Below, piece after piece: positions 7,965-16,673 of a stretch of DNA of 39,308 nucleotides. Each line of letters starts with the position of its first letter. The stretch's first letter is position 1. A program made the translations under genes and the position numbers. This stretch comes from Nitrospiraceae bacterium (GTDB lineage Bacteria > Nitrospirota > Nitrospiria > Nitrospirales > Nitrospiraceae). The notes under the pieces were generated by a model that saw nothing but the letters and a program-made list of their open reading frames with translations, did no database searches and had not been told where the DNA came from. Location: contig SYGW01000108.1 of NCBI GenBank assembly GCA_005800255.1, positions 1 to 39,308 of the forward strand, given 5' to 3'.

Positions 7965-8605
7965 GGGAACCTCTGAACAAATGCCTTTTTTGAGGCGCCC
8001 CCCGTCGGTCGGCCATACGGCTGGGAGTCCGTGGGGACTCCACCCACTCCCCGCGTCCCTTTCGCCAGGGCGGTGGATCGCTGGTTACCGGACGGAGGGC
8101 TCCGGAATCGGAGCCTAGCCGCCGGGCAGGAGCACGCGGCGACGGACGAGGAACAGATTCGCGAGCGCACAGGTGACGAGTAAGCGATGCGTATTCTTGT
8201 AGAGGCCCCGGTAGCGCCCCTTCGTGAAGCCAAAGATGCGCTTGATGACCCCGATGGCATGCTCGACCTTGGCCCGGACTTTGGCTTTCGTGCGATTCTT
8301 TCCACGTGTGATCGCATCCACTGCTCCGCCGTATCGATATCGGCGGAGCGTGAAGTCCCGCGCCTGCGGGGCGTACTGCCGAATCACGGTCGTCTGCCCC
8401 CGGTAGGCTTGGTCGCCGTACACCCGCGTCTCGCGGCCGTGCAAGAGCATTGGCAACACCGTCGCGTCCGCCACGTTCGCGGCAGTGGCCGTCACGGCAT
8501 GGATCAGTTTCGTCTGACTGTCCACGCCGACATGCGCCTTCATCCCGAAATACCACTGTTTGCCCTTGGCCGTCTGGTGCATTTCCGGGTCCCGCGCCTG
8601 GGCGG
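7965..8605 (-). mobile_element. Truncated IS5-family insertion sequence (3' part)
   Basis: The right end is marked by GGGAACCTCTGAACAA (7965-7980), which looks like the terminal repeat of many IS5-group elements. Inside, on the minus strand, is the C-terminal part of an IS5-type transposase. The left part of the element is missing: at about 8605 the sequence passes abruptly into a piece of an IS3-family gene on the opposite strand. No second terminal repeat and no clear target duplication can be seen. Confidence 0.75.
8115..8605 (-). pseudogene. IS5-family transposase, C-terminal remnant
   Basis: The minus frame from about 8605 reads RAAQARDPEMHQTAKGKQWYF and then GMKAHVGVDS, and later VYGDQAYRGQ, VEHAIGVIKRIFGFTKGRYRGLYKN and TCALANLF, ending at TAG 8115. 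This is the core of the IS5-type DDE transposase, with the second Asp (GDQAYRG) and the region of the final Glu (VEHAIG). The N-terminus with the first catalytic Asp is missing, so the enzyme cannot be active. An internal ATG at 8582 is not a natural start. Confidence 0.8.
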
Positions 8606-8922
8606 CGCGGCCCGAACGGCGCCGGGCGGTCGAGAATCGACGGCTGGTCGCCGAGATCCGAGCGATCCATGCGGAGTCGCGGGGGACCTATGGCAGTCCG
8701 CGGGTCCATGCAACGCTCCAAGCCCAGGGGCAACGGGTTGGCGTCAAGCGGGTGGCTCGGTTGATGCGCGCCAGTGCCATCCGGGCCAAGACGGTCATGA
8801 AATGGCGAGCGACCACGGATTCGTCTCATCAGCATCCCGTGGTGCCGAACCGGCTTAATCGTCAGTTCGCGGTGGCGCAACCCAATCGGGTGTGGGCGGG
8901 CGACATATTGCGTGTCTCTTGA
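8606..8922 (+). pseudogene. IS3-family transposase OrfB, internal fragment
   Basis: The plus frame reads RRAVENRRLVAEIRAIHAES, then TYGSPRVHATLQAQGQRVGVKRVARLMR, then LNRQFAVAQPNRVWAGDI, and stops at TGA 8920-8922. This is the helix-turn-helix and pre-catalytic region of IS3-family OrfB. It ends at the WAGDI motif, where the first Asp of the DDE triad sits, so almost the whole catalytic domain is gone. It abuts the truncated IS5 piece, evidence of at least two insertion and deletion events at this border. Confidence 0.75.
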
Positions 8923-9045
8923 CTTTTATTTAGAAAAATGCGAGAAGAAATCGCTCATGGGATCCGTTTCCATTGTCCGGTAAAGTACGCTTGCTTGTCG
9001 CCTCTTATTGAATAGATGAGGGGTTGCACTGGCCCGGCAATAAGT

Positions 9046-9073
9046 TTGAGATTCATAAGAGTTTTCCGATAAT
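9046..9073 (+). promoter_or_regulatory. Candidate sigma70 promoter of the polysaccharide locus
   Basis: TTGAGA (9046-9051), a 16-base spacer and GATAAT (9068-9073), each one base off consensus. A start near 9080 would give a leader of about 300 bases before the UpxY-like gene. Confidence 0.45.
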
Positions 9074-9149
9074 TGCACAACAACGAGGCACTCTGAAGAG
9101 AGAGCTATCCCCCCGTGTTTTCTCACGCCGTAGGCCAATAGATGATTGT

Positions 9150-9187
9150 GTGACTCCTCAGGGGGTGAGTCGCTCACCTCGGGTCAC
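9150..9187 (+). promoter_or_regulatory. Compound stem-loop in the leader
   Basis: The outer arms GTGACTC (9150-9156) and GGGTCAC (9181-9187) pair with one G-T wobble. The inner arms GGTGAG (9164-9169) and CTCACC (9173-9178) form a tight hairpin. An alternative pairing GACTC/GAGTC (9152-9156 with 9167-9171) excludes both, so two folds are possible. Confidence 0.35.
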
Positions 9188-9302
9188 TAGATAAGGGCTG
9201 ATTCCCGTGGCCTGTGGTCATGTGGCAATTGCAGCACAGTTAGTGCGAGCTCTTCAATTGGCGAGGGGCTGTCTGTCGGTCAGGACTACGCAGGGCGGCA
9301 TG

Positions 9303-9332
9303 CATTCTCCGCTCCTTATTGAGCGGAGAATG
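9303..9332 (+). terminator. Perfect 12-bp hairpin, possible attenuator
   Basis: CATTCTCCGCTC and GAGCGGAGAATG flank the loop CTTATT. Six T residues follow at 9343-9348, about ten bases past the stem and so farther than in a classic intrinsic terminator. It ends 44 bases before the GTG of the UpxY-like gene. It may act as a pause or attenuation site for the antiterminator, or as a simple leader hairpin. Confidence 0.45.
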
Positions 9333-9376
9333 GAGGTCGTCGGTTTTTTCCATACTGTAAGTGAGAGGGCGAAGCT

Positions 9377-9883
9377 GTGCCTGAGACAGGGGGGCGCCCG
9401 CAGTGGTATGCACTCCGGACACGATCACGGCATGAAAAACTGGTCCGAGATCGATTAAAAAGTCAGGGCGTCGAGCAGCTTCTTCCCACGCTCATGCGGG
9501 TAAGCCAGTGGAAGGATCGCAAGAAAATCATTGAGGTGCCGCTGTTTTCTGGCTATTGCTTTGCTCATTTTCTGTGGAAAGAAAGAATTTCGGTGCTTGA
9601 AGTTCCGGGAGTTGTGCAAATCGTGGGAAGGGGGAACTCTCCCGATCCTCTGCCAAATAATGAAGTTGGGGCGCTTAGGAGGCTGGTCGATAGCTCCCTT
9701 TGCTATGATGCGCATCCGTACCTTCGTCAAGGGATGATGGTTAGGGTCATCCGAGGCCCACTAGAAGGGATCAGCGGGATTCTGCTTCGAAAAGAAAAAC
9801 ACTATCGGCTTTTGATCTCGGTTCACTTGATCAAGCAAGCCGCCGCAGTCGAAATCGATGCGGCCGACGTTGTTCCTGCCTAA
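9377..9883 (+). CDS. UpxY/RfaH-like transcription antiterminator (NusG paralog)
   Basis: A 168-residue NusG-family protein with the N-terminal NGN domain (WYALRTRSRHEKLVRDRL, LPTLMRVSQWKDRKK, PLFSGYCFAHF, VLEVPGVVQIVGRG) and a C-terminal KOW-like segment (GMMVRVIRGPLEGISGILLR). NusG paralogs such as RfaH in enterobacteria and UpxY in Bacteroides ride with RNA polymerase and allow transcription of long surface-polysaccharide operons. This one is the first gene of a run of same-strand sugar genes, exactly the UpxY position. The start is GTG 9377 with GAGAGG upstream. The leader hairpins just before it may be its site of action; this is an inference. Confidence 0.88.
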   Translation: MPETGGRPQWYALRTRSRHEKLVRDRLKSQGVEQLLPTLMRVSQWKDRKKIIEVPLFSGYCFAHFLWKERISVLEVPGVVQIVGRGNSPDPLPNNEVGALRRLVDSSLCYDAHPYLRQGMMVRVIRGPLEGISGILLRKEKHYRLLISVHLIKQAAAVEIDAADVVPA

Positions 9884-9902
9884 TACGCCTCAGGATTAAT
9901 CG

Positions 9903-10922
9903 GTGACATCTTCTAAAATGGTTCTTGTTACTGGTGCAGGGGGCTTCATCGGCTACCATGTATGTAAAAGTTTGCTGGGCCGCGGTGACCAGGTGGTGGG
10001 TCTCGATAATCTCAATGATTATTATGACTTACGCCTTAAGGAAGCGCGTCTGGCCAAGCTCACGTCGGATGAGCGGTTCCAGTTTGTCAAGCTTGATCTT
10101 GGCGACCGGCAAGGGATGGAGCGCTTTTTCGCAGAGCGACCCATCGAGCGTGTGGTCCACATGGCGGCTCAGGCCGGAGTGCGCTACTCGCTCACGAATC
10201 CCCACTCCTATGTTGACAGCAATATCGTCGGTTTTCTGAATGTACTGGAGGGGTGCAGGCATATCGGGGTGCAACACCTTGTCTTCGCCTCTTCCAGTTC
10301 CGTGTACGGATTGAACAAAAAGACGCCTTTCTCAGTGCACGACAACGTGGACCATCCGGTTTCGCTCTACGCCGCGACCAAAAAGGCCAACGAACTGATG
10401 GCTCATTCGTACGCCCACCTTTACAAGATACCGGTAACCGGCCTTCGGTTCTTCACTGTCTACGGACCTTGGGGGCGCCCCGATATGGCGCTATTCAAGT
10501 TTACACAGGCGATCATGGCAGGTAAATCCATCGAGGTATATAACGACGGACGTATGCAACGGGATTTCACTTACATTGACGACATTGTTAAGGGAGTCGT
10601 GCGCATACTTGATAGGCCTGCGGCGGCCGATCCGGCATGGTCCGGCGACCGCCCTGATCCGGGCCGCAGTAATGCGCCCTATCGGGTCTACAATATCGGC
10701 AACCATCAACCAGTGGATCTTCTACAATTCATTGAAGTGCTTGAGAAAACGCTAGGCCGAGCAGCGAAAAAAAAGTTTTTGCCGCTCCAGCCAGGTGACG
10801 TCACGGTGACTTTTGCAGACGTGAAGGATCTTGCCGAGGCCGTCGGCTTCACGCCCGCGACGCCCATCGAGGTCGGCATCCCGCGATTCGTGGGGTGGTA
10901 CCGCGACTTCTACAAGGTGTAA
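9903..10922 (+). CDS. UDP-glucuronate 4-epimerase-like NAD-dependent epimerase
   Basis: An extended SDR enzyme of 339 residues. It has the Rossmann turn TGAGGFIGYH near the start, followed by DNLNDYYD, HMAAQAGVRYSL and SSSSVYG. The catalytic Tyr and Lys are in SLYAATKKANE, with RFFTVYGPWGRPDMA following. The 30-residue insert with DRPDPGRSNAPYRVYNIGN is characteristic of the UDP-glucuronate 4-epimerase group (CapI/LspL/WbnF), which makes UDP-galacturonate. The start is GTG 9903 behind AGGA. It follows the antiterminator by 19 bases, in the lower-GC section of the locus. No UDP-glucose dehydrogenase of the usual type is seen, so UDP-GlcA would come from elsewhere. Confidence 0.88.
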   Translation: MTSSKMVLVTGAGGFIGYHVCKSLLGRGDQVVGLDNLNDYYDLRLKEARLAKLTSDERFQFVKLDLGDRQGMERFFAERPIERVVHMAAQAGVRYSLTNPHSYVDSNIVGFLNVLEGCRHIGVQHLVFASSSSVYGLNKKTPFSVHDNVDHPVSLYAATKKANELMAHSYAHLYKIPVTGLRFFTVYGPWGRPDMALFKFTQAIMAGKSIEVYNDGRMQRDFTYIDDIVKGVVRILDRPAAADPAWSGDRPDPGRSNAPYRVYNIGNHQPVDLLQFIEVLEKTLGRAAKKKFLPLQPGDVTVTFADVKDLAEAVGFTPATPIEVGIPRFVGWYRDFYKV

Positions 10923-11257
10923 TTCAGGGGAATGCCTGCTGCTCGTGGTCTTCCTTCTCTCCATTCTTGGGGGAAAGGTTGTGATCAGGGGATGGCGCAC
11001 GGTCGCCTTTCTCGCGACCGTTGATGCAGCCGTGCCCTGTGACCGCCGCACTGATCCTCGCGCCCATGGGGCCTTCGTTTATCAAGCGATCGTTCACCTC
11101 GCCCCCTGGCGTTCGATGAGTTGAATGCCCCCCCACCGAGTCACAATGAGGAACCATGTGGTGTTGCTCTAGCGCGAAGCTTGGGTTTAGAAAAGGTCTA
11201 GAAAGTGCTTTGCCCAATAGGCGCACAAATACAACCTGTAACGGCGGTTAAAGCATA
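10923..11257. other. Intergenic stretch between the epimerase and gmd
   Basis: 335 bases without a recognisable gene. Several short frames exist, but none has a ribosome site together with protein-like composition. The part just before gmd (about 11150-11257) is AT-rich and might hold a promoter, but I found no pair of boxes with good spacing. It may be the remains of a deleted gene. Confidence 0.4.
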
Positions 11258-12292
11258 ATGGATAGTCGCGCAAGAGAGACAGAGAGAAAGAGGGCATTGA
11301 TTACCGGCGTTACTGGCCAAGATGGATCCTATTTAGCCGAATTTCTGCTGGCCAAAGGCTACGAAGTCTATGGAATTGTTCGGCGGTCCAGTTCTTTTAA
11401 CACTAGTCGGATTGATCCAGTTTACCAGGATCCTCATGTCCCCGACGTCAGTCTCCATCTCATCTACGGTGACTTGAACGATGCCAGCTCGCTAAACAAA
11501 ATCATCCGGACAGTGAAGCCCGATGAAATTTACAATTTGGGCGCCCAGAGCCACGTCCGAGTGAGTTTCGATATTCCTGAGTATACGGGCGAGGTTACTG
11601 GGTTGGGAACGGTGCGATTGTTGGAAGCCATTCGGGAGTCGAGGTTGAAACCCAAGTTCTACCAGGCGTCGTCAAGCGAGATGTTTGGAAGGGTGCGGGA
11701 GCTACCTCAGCGAGAGACGACACCTTTTTACCCACGCAGTCCGTACGGTGTGGCCAAGGTCTACGCCTACTGGATGACGGTGAACTATCGTGAAGCCTAT
11801 GATCTATTCGCCTGCAACGGGATTCTCTTCAATCACGAGTCTCCACGCAGGGGTGAGACGTTTGTTACTCGGAAGATTACCAAGGCTGCAGTGCGTATAA
11901 AGCTGGGACTCCAGAAGGAACTGTATCTTGGGAACCTGGATGCGAAGCGTGATTGGGGGTATGCTGGTGATTATGTTCAGGCCATGTGGCTCATGCTCCA
12001 GCAGGATGCACCGGACGATTATGTGATCGCCACGGGCGAGTCACATTCCGTCCAGGAATTGCTGGATATCGCTTTCGGCCATCTGGCTCTCGATTGGAAG
12101 CCCTACGTCAAGATTGATCCCAAATACTACCGGCCGACGGAAGTGGACCTCCTGATCGGGGACTGCGGCAAAGCCAAAAAACAACTCGGTTGGGAGCCGA
12201 AGGTTTCGTTCAGAGAACTCATCACCATGATGGTCGAGTCCGATCTCGCAGAAGAGCAACTGAAGCTCGCAGTAATGAAAGGGAGCGTGTGA
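11258..12292 (+). CDS. gmd: GDP-mannose 4,6-dehydratase
   Basis: Converts GDP-D-mannose to GDP-4-keto-6-deoxy-D-mannose, the branch point for GDP-fucose, rhamnose, perosamine and colitose. The 344-residue protein has [16 protein letters not shown] at the start, [24 protein letters not shown], the active-site SSSEMFGRV with [27 protein letters not shown] and [18 protein letters not shown], all hallmarks of Gmd. The length is slightly below the 373 of E. coli. The fucose synthase gene fcl follows after 251 bases. Its GC content is well below that of genes after 13550, as for its neighbours. Confidence 0.95.
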   Translation: MDSRARETERKRALITGVTGQDGSYLAEFLLAKGYEVYGIVRRSSSFNTSRIDPVYQDPHVPDVSLHLIYGDLNDASSLNKIIRTVKPDEIYNLGAQSHVRVSFDIPEYTGEVTGLGTVRLLEAIRESRLKPKFYQASSSEMFGRVRELPQRETTPFYPRSPYGVAKVYAYWMTVNYREAYDLFACNGILFNHESPRRGETFVTRKITKAAVRIKLGLQKELYLGNLDAKRDWGYAGDYVQAMWLMLQQDAPDDYVIATGESHSVQELLDIAFGHLALDWKPYVKIDPKYYRPTEVDLLIGDCGKAKKQLGWEPKVSFRELITMMVESDLAEEQLKLAVMKGSV

Positions 12293-12495
12293 GGAAATCG
12301 CTCGATGTTCGAGATTTGACATGGGGGGGAATGGATTGGAGAGGCGTTGTTCGTGGTCAGGTATAGCAAGAACAGGTTGCCAACACATCGGAAATGCAGC
12401 CAAGATCAAAGGCGCGACCTTTCGATTTATTGATCGATTATCCCAGAACGCACGATACCTCGAATGTTGAATGTTGAGCGACGAGCTTAGAATAG

Positions 12496-13542
<1,047 letters not shown>

Positions 13543-13550
13543 ATCCGCCC

Positions 13551-14402
13551 ATGCCTCAGAAGACGATGCTGGACGTTCGCGCCACTCCACCCTTGATGAT
13601 CCGGCCTTCAAAAGGGTGGGCCTCACTGCAACTGCGGGAATTCTGGGAGTACCGGGAGCTGCTCTACTTCCTGGCCTGGCGGGATGTGAAGGTCCGTTAC
13701 AAGCAGACGGCGTTCGGTGCCGCCTGGGCCATTCTTCAGCCGGTCTTTGCGATGGTGGTGTTCAGCATCATCTTTGGCCGGCTGGCGAAGATACCCTCGG
13801 ACGGGGTGCCCTATCCCATCTTCGCCTACTGCGCGCTGCTCCCCTGGCAGTTCTTCGCCCACGCCTTGACCGAATCGGGAAACAGCTTGGTCGCCAATGA
13901 GCGGCTCATCACGAAGGTCTATTTCCCCCGGTTAGTGATTCCCCTGTCGTCCCTTCTGGTCGGTCTCGTGGATTTTGCCATCGCCTCGCTTGTGCTGATG
14001 GGGATGATGGTCTACTACGGCATCGTGCCGACGGCAGCGATACTGACGCTTCCGTTTTTCCTTCTGCTGGCCGTGGCCACGTCCCTGGGCGTCGGCCTCT
14101 GGCTGTCTGCGTTGAACGTCCAATACCGGGACGTCCGCTATACCCTTCCGTTTTTGACCCAGTTCTGGCTCTACGCCACCCCCGTCGCGTACCCTGCCAG
14201 TCTGGTTCCGGAACCATGGCGGGCGCTCGTCGGCCTGAACCCCATGGCTGGAGTTGTCGAGGGATTTCGTTGGGCGCTCCTGGGAACGGCCAAGGCGCCT
14301 GGTTCGGTTCTTGCGGTGTCCTGCGCGGTCGTGGCGGTCCTGCTGATCAGCGGGTTGTACTACTTTAGGCGCATGGAACGCTTCTTCGCGGATGTCGTGT
14401 AA
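13551..14402 (+). CDS. wzm: ABC-2 type polysaccharide exporter permease (Wzm-like)
   Basis: The membrane half of an ABC exporter that moves lipid-linked glycan across the inner membrane. The 283-residue protein starts with an amphipathic segment ELLYFLAWRDVKVRYKQTAFGAAWAILQP, the standard entry of ABC-2 polysaccharide permeases. About six membrane segments follow, and the NPMAGVVEGFRWALLG motif sits before the last one. The matching ATPase is not beside it; a Wzt-like gene begins 24.5 kb downstream at 38934. GC content rises here relative to gmd/fcl. Confidence 0.9.
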   Translation: MPQKTMLDVRATPPLMIRPSKGWASLQLREFWEYRELLYFLAWRDVKVRYKQTAFGAAWAILQPVFAMVVFSIIFGRLAKIPSDGVPYPIFAYCALLPWQFFAHALTESGNSLVANERLITKVYFPRLVIPLSSLLVGLVDFAIASLVLMGMMVYYGIVPTAAILTLPFFLLLAVATSLGVGLWLSALNVQYRDVRYTLPFLTQFWLYATPVAYPASLVPEPWRALVGLNPMAGVVEGFRWALLGTAKAPGSVLAVSCAVVAVLLISGLYYFRRMERFFADVV

Positions 14403-14459
14403 CCACGAGGGCATCTCGTGTTGAACAGAACACATTCGAGCCGAGAAGGTGAGGTCGGT

Positions 14460-15683
14460 ATGAATGAAAAAGCCTATTCCAGTCGCGGGAAGCCTTTGAG
14501 AATCGCTGTGATCGGCGGTGCCGGCCATGTGGGGCTTCCGCTGTCGCTCGTGCTCGCCGATCGCGGCTTCCACGTGACGATCGTGGATACCGATGAAGCG
14601 AGGATGCGCCAAATCCAGGACGGAGATTTTCCGTTTCTGGAGCAAGGTGGCGACGAATTACTGGCGAAATTGCGCGAGCAGGGTCGCGACCTAGCCTATA
14701 CCTCGAGCTACAAGGCCGTCGAAGCCTGCGATGCCGTCATTGTCACAATCGGTACCCCGATTGATGAGTTCCTGAATCCCTCCACCAAAGAGATGATCCG
14801 GTGCTTTGAATCCCTGCTGCCCTACCTGTCTGCCCGCCAATTGGTCGTGCTGCGGTCGACGGTCTCGCCGGGGACGACGGAATGGCTGGACCGGTACCTT
14901 CGAAGCAAGGGGAAGGCCGTCAAGCTGGCATTCTGTCCCGAACGCATCCTGCAGGGACAGGCCATCCAGGAACTGCAGGGCTTGCCCCAGATCATCAGCG
15001 GCACGACCTCGGAAGCGGAGGGGATGGCGGCCGTTCTATTTTCGTCGATTGCTCCCCAGCTGGTGTACCTGAAGCCGATGGAGGCGGAATTTGCGAAACT
15101 CTATTGCAATGTCTATCGGTATATCCAGTTTGCGATCAGCAATCAGTTCTTCATGATCGCCAATTCGGCGGGACTGGACTTCTATCGAATCCTGGACGGC
15201 ATGAAAACCGGGTATCGGCGTATGCAGGATATGCCGCGGGCGGGCTTCGCGGCGGGCCCTTGTCTGTTCAAGGACACCATGCAACTGTCCGCCTTCTGCA
15301 GCAACGAGTTCAGCCTGGGATCGAGCGCCATGCTGATCAACGAGGGGCTGCCGCTCTACATGGTGGATCAGATCGCGCGGCAGCACGATTTGTCGAATCT
15401 GACCGTGGGATTGCTCGGTGTGGCATTCAAGGCCGATAGCGATGATCCGCGGTCCTCGCTCAGCTACAAGCTCAAGAAAGTGCTCCTGTTCCGGGCGAAA
15501 AAAGTGCTGACGACCGATCCCCATGTCAAGGGAGACCCGGAACTCATGCCGCTCAATGAGGTTGTCGAAAAGAGTGACCTGCTGATCCTGTGCGCTCCCC
15601 ACGCCGAATATAAGAACCTCGAAAGCGGGAGCAAGCCAGTATTCGACGTTTGGAATTATTACGGACGTGGAGCACTCATCTAA
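14460..15683 (+). CDS. Nucleotide-sugar 6-dehydrogenase, WecC (UDP-ManNAc dehydrogenase) type
   Basis: NAD-dependent two-step oxidation of a UDP-sugar at C6 to a uronic acid. The ATG at 14460 has AGGTGAGG upstream and gives 407 residues. Visible motifs are AVIGGAGHVGLPLSLVLAD, VTIGTPIDEF, VVLRSTVSPGTTEW, CPERILQGQAIQEL, FAKLYCNVYRYIQFAISNQF, the catalytic Cys in GFAAGPCLFKDTMQL, and GVAFKADSDDPRSSLSYKL. The AAGPC variant, instead of the GGSCF of UDP-glucose dehydrogenases, matches the WecC group. The product would be UDP-N-acetylmannosaminuronate or similar. Its substrate UDP-ManNAc needs a 2-epimerase; the NeuC-type proteins downstream are hydrolysing, so another enzyme may be required. Confidence 0.85.
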   Translation: MNEKAYSSRGKPLRIAVIGGAGHVGLPLSLVLADRGFHVTIVDTDEARMRQIQDGDFPFLEQGGDELLAKLREQGRDLAYTSSYKAVEACDAVIVTIGTPIDEFLNPSTKEMIRCFESLLPYLSARQLVVLRSTVSPGTTEWLDRYLRSKGKAVKLAFCPERILQGQAIQELQGLPQIISGTTSEAEGMAAVLFSSIAPQLVYLKPMEAEFAKLYCNVYRYIQFAISNQFFMIANSAGLDFYRILDGMKTGYRRMQDMPRAGFAAGPCLFKDTMQLSAFCSNEFSLGSSAMLINEGLPLYMVDQIARQHDLSNLTVGLLGVAFKADSDDPRSSLSYKLKKVLLFRAKKVLTTDPHVKGDPELMPLNEVVEKSDLLILCAPHAEYKNLESGSKPVFDVWNYYGRGALI

Positions 15684-15705
15684 AGCTCCTCTCTTGACTA
15701 AGGAT

Positions 15706-16671
15706 ATGACTCCCAAGATGATCGTTGTCACCGGCGCATCAGGATTCATCGGTTCGTGGGTGCTGGAGACCCTGGCCCGGGAATGCCAGGGCAGCTCGAT
15801 TATCGGCGTCGGGCGGCGGGCGGATCCGCCTGCCTGGGCGGACAGACGGAATTGCGAATATGTCTCGGCGGACCTGCTGAATCCAGCGATCGTGCGCGCT
15901 CGCCTTCCGGCCAAGATCGATGTGCTGATCCATCTGGCCGGCGACGCGCGTACGTTCCTCAAGCCCGAGGAGTGCATCGGCCAGACGGAAGCCAACGTCC
16001 TCTTGACCGCACACATGGCTGACTATGCCGCTGAAGCTGGAGCGGAATTGTTTTTGCTGGCGAGCAGCGTGTATGTGTACTCCGGTGTGGCCACGTGCCC
16101 GTTTCACGAGGACACTCTCGATGTCCCTGCCGAGAACCTGGGCGCCACGAAAATTGCCGGTGAGGCGCTGGTCAAGGCCCGGGCTCTTGCCGGCGGCTTT
16201 CACGCCCTGGCGTGCCGAATCTTCACGGTCTATGGTCCTCGGTCACGGTCCACCCAGTTCATTCCGGAGGCTGTCAGGAAACTCCAGTCCAGCGATGAGG
16301 TTGCTCGGTTTGGCGCGCCGGAAGTCCGGCGGGATTTCGTGTATGTCGAAGACGTGGCCGCCGCTGTGATGGCGGGCCTGGCCTTTCGCAATACCGGCTT
16401 GCCCTGGGCAGCGCTGAACGTCGGGTCCGGAAAGAGCACGAGCATTAGGGAGCTGGTCTCGCTCCTGGCCGACCTTCTGGGAGTGAAGAAGCGAATCGAA
16501 TTTGCCCCGGCCGAGCGTGCGAAAAGCGAAGCCAATCGTGATCATGGAGCAGACGTGACCCGAATCAAGTCGATGCTCGGATGGCAACCCACAATTCCGT
16601 TGAAGGAAGGATTGGGACGGACGATCGAGAGCCTGAAAGCGCCGTCTCACATCTCATTGGCGAGGGGTTGA
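15706..16671 (+). CDS. Extended SDR (NAD-dependent epimerase/dehydratase-like) lacking the catalytic Tyr
   Basis: The Rossmann start VTGASGFIGSWVLETL, DVLIHLAGDARTFLKPE, SSVYVYSG, RIFTVYGPRSRSTQFIPEAV and DFVYVEDVAAAVMAG show an extended SDR of 321 residues. The YxxxK motif is altered: the sequence is ENLGATKIAGE, so Leu (CTG) takes the place of Tyr while the Lys is kept. This argues for changed chemistry or a non-catalytic role. The start is ATG 15706, with AAGGA close by; ATG 15718 is the alternative. Its stop codon lies within the ribosome-site-to-start region of the next gene, indicating coupling. Confidence 0.85.
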   Translation: MTPKMIVVTGASGFIGSWVLETLARECQGSSIIGVGRRADPPAWADRRNCEYVSADLLNPAIVRARLPAKIDVLIHLAGDARTFLKPEECIGQTEANVLLTAHMADYAAEAGAELFLLASSVYVYSGVATCPFHEDTLDVPAENLGATKIAGEALVKARALAGGFHALACRIFTVYGPRSRSTQFIPEAVRKLQSSDEVARFGAPEVRRDFVYVEDVAAAVMAGLAFRNTGLPWAALNVGSGKSTSIRELVSLLADLLGVKKRIEFAPAERAKSEANRDHGADVTRIKSMLGWQPTIPLKEGLGRTIESLKAPSHISLARG

Positions 16672-16673
16672 GC

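Larger units (their letters stand above)
8923..9376 (+). other. AT-richer leader region before the polysaccharide locus
   Basis: No credible gene in 454 bases; an 83-codon minus-strand frame has no recognisable protein character. GC content is clearly below that of the flanks. The region holds a candidate promoter (9046-9073), a compound hairpin (9150-9187) and a perfect 12-bp hairpin (9303-9332) followed by a T-run. This is what one expects of a long untranslated leader upstream of an operon controlled by a specialised antiterminator. Confidence 0.5.

Noticed and set aside
8926..9177. Minus-strand open frame of 83 codons in the leader
   Set aside because: No ribosome site, no recognisable motif, and it lies opposite a region with promoter and hairpin signals in the locus direction.
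9291..9302. GGGCGGCATGC, reminiscent of the RfaH ops element (GGCGGTAGCG)
   Set aside because: Only the first five bases of the core agree, and UpxY-type proteins are not known to need ops. The match is too short to call.
10923..11257. Possible remnant gene between the epimerase and gmd
   Set aside because: Short frames on both strands show no motif and no start signal; treated as non-coding.
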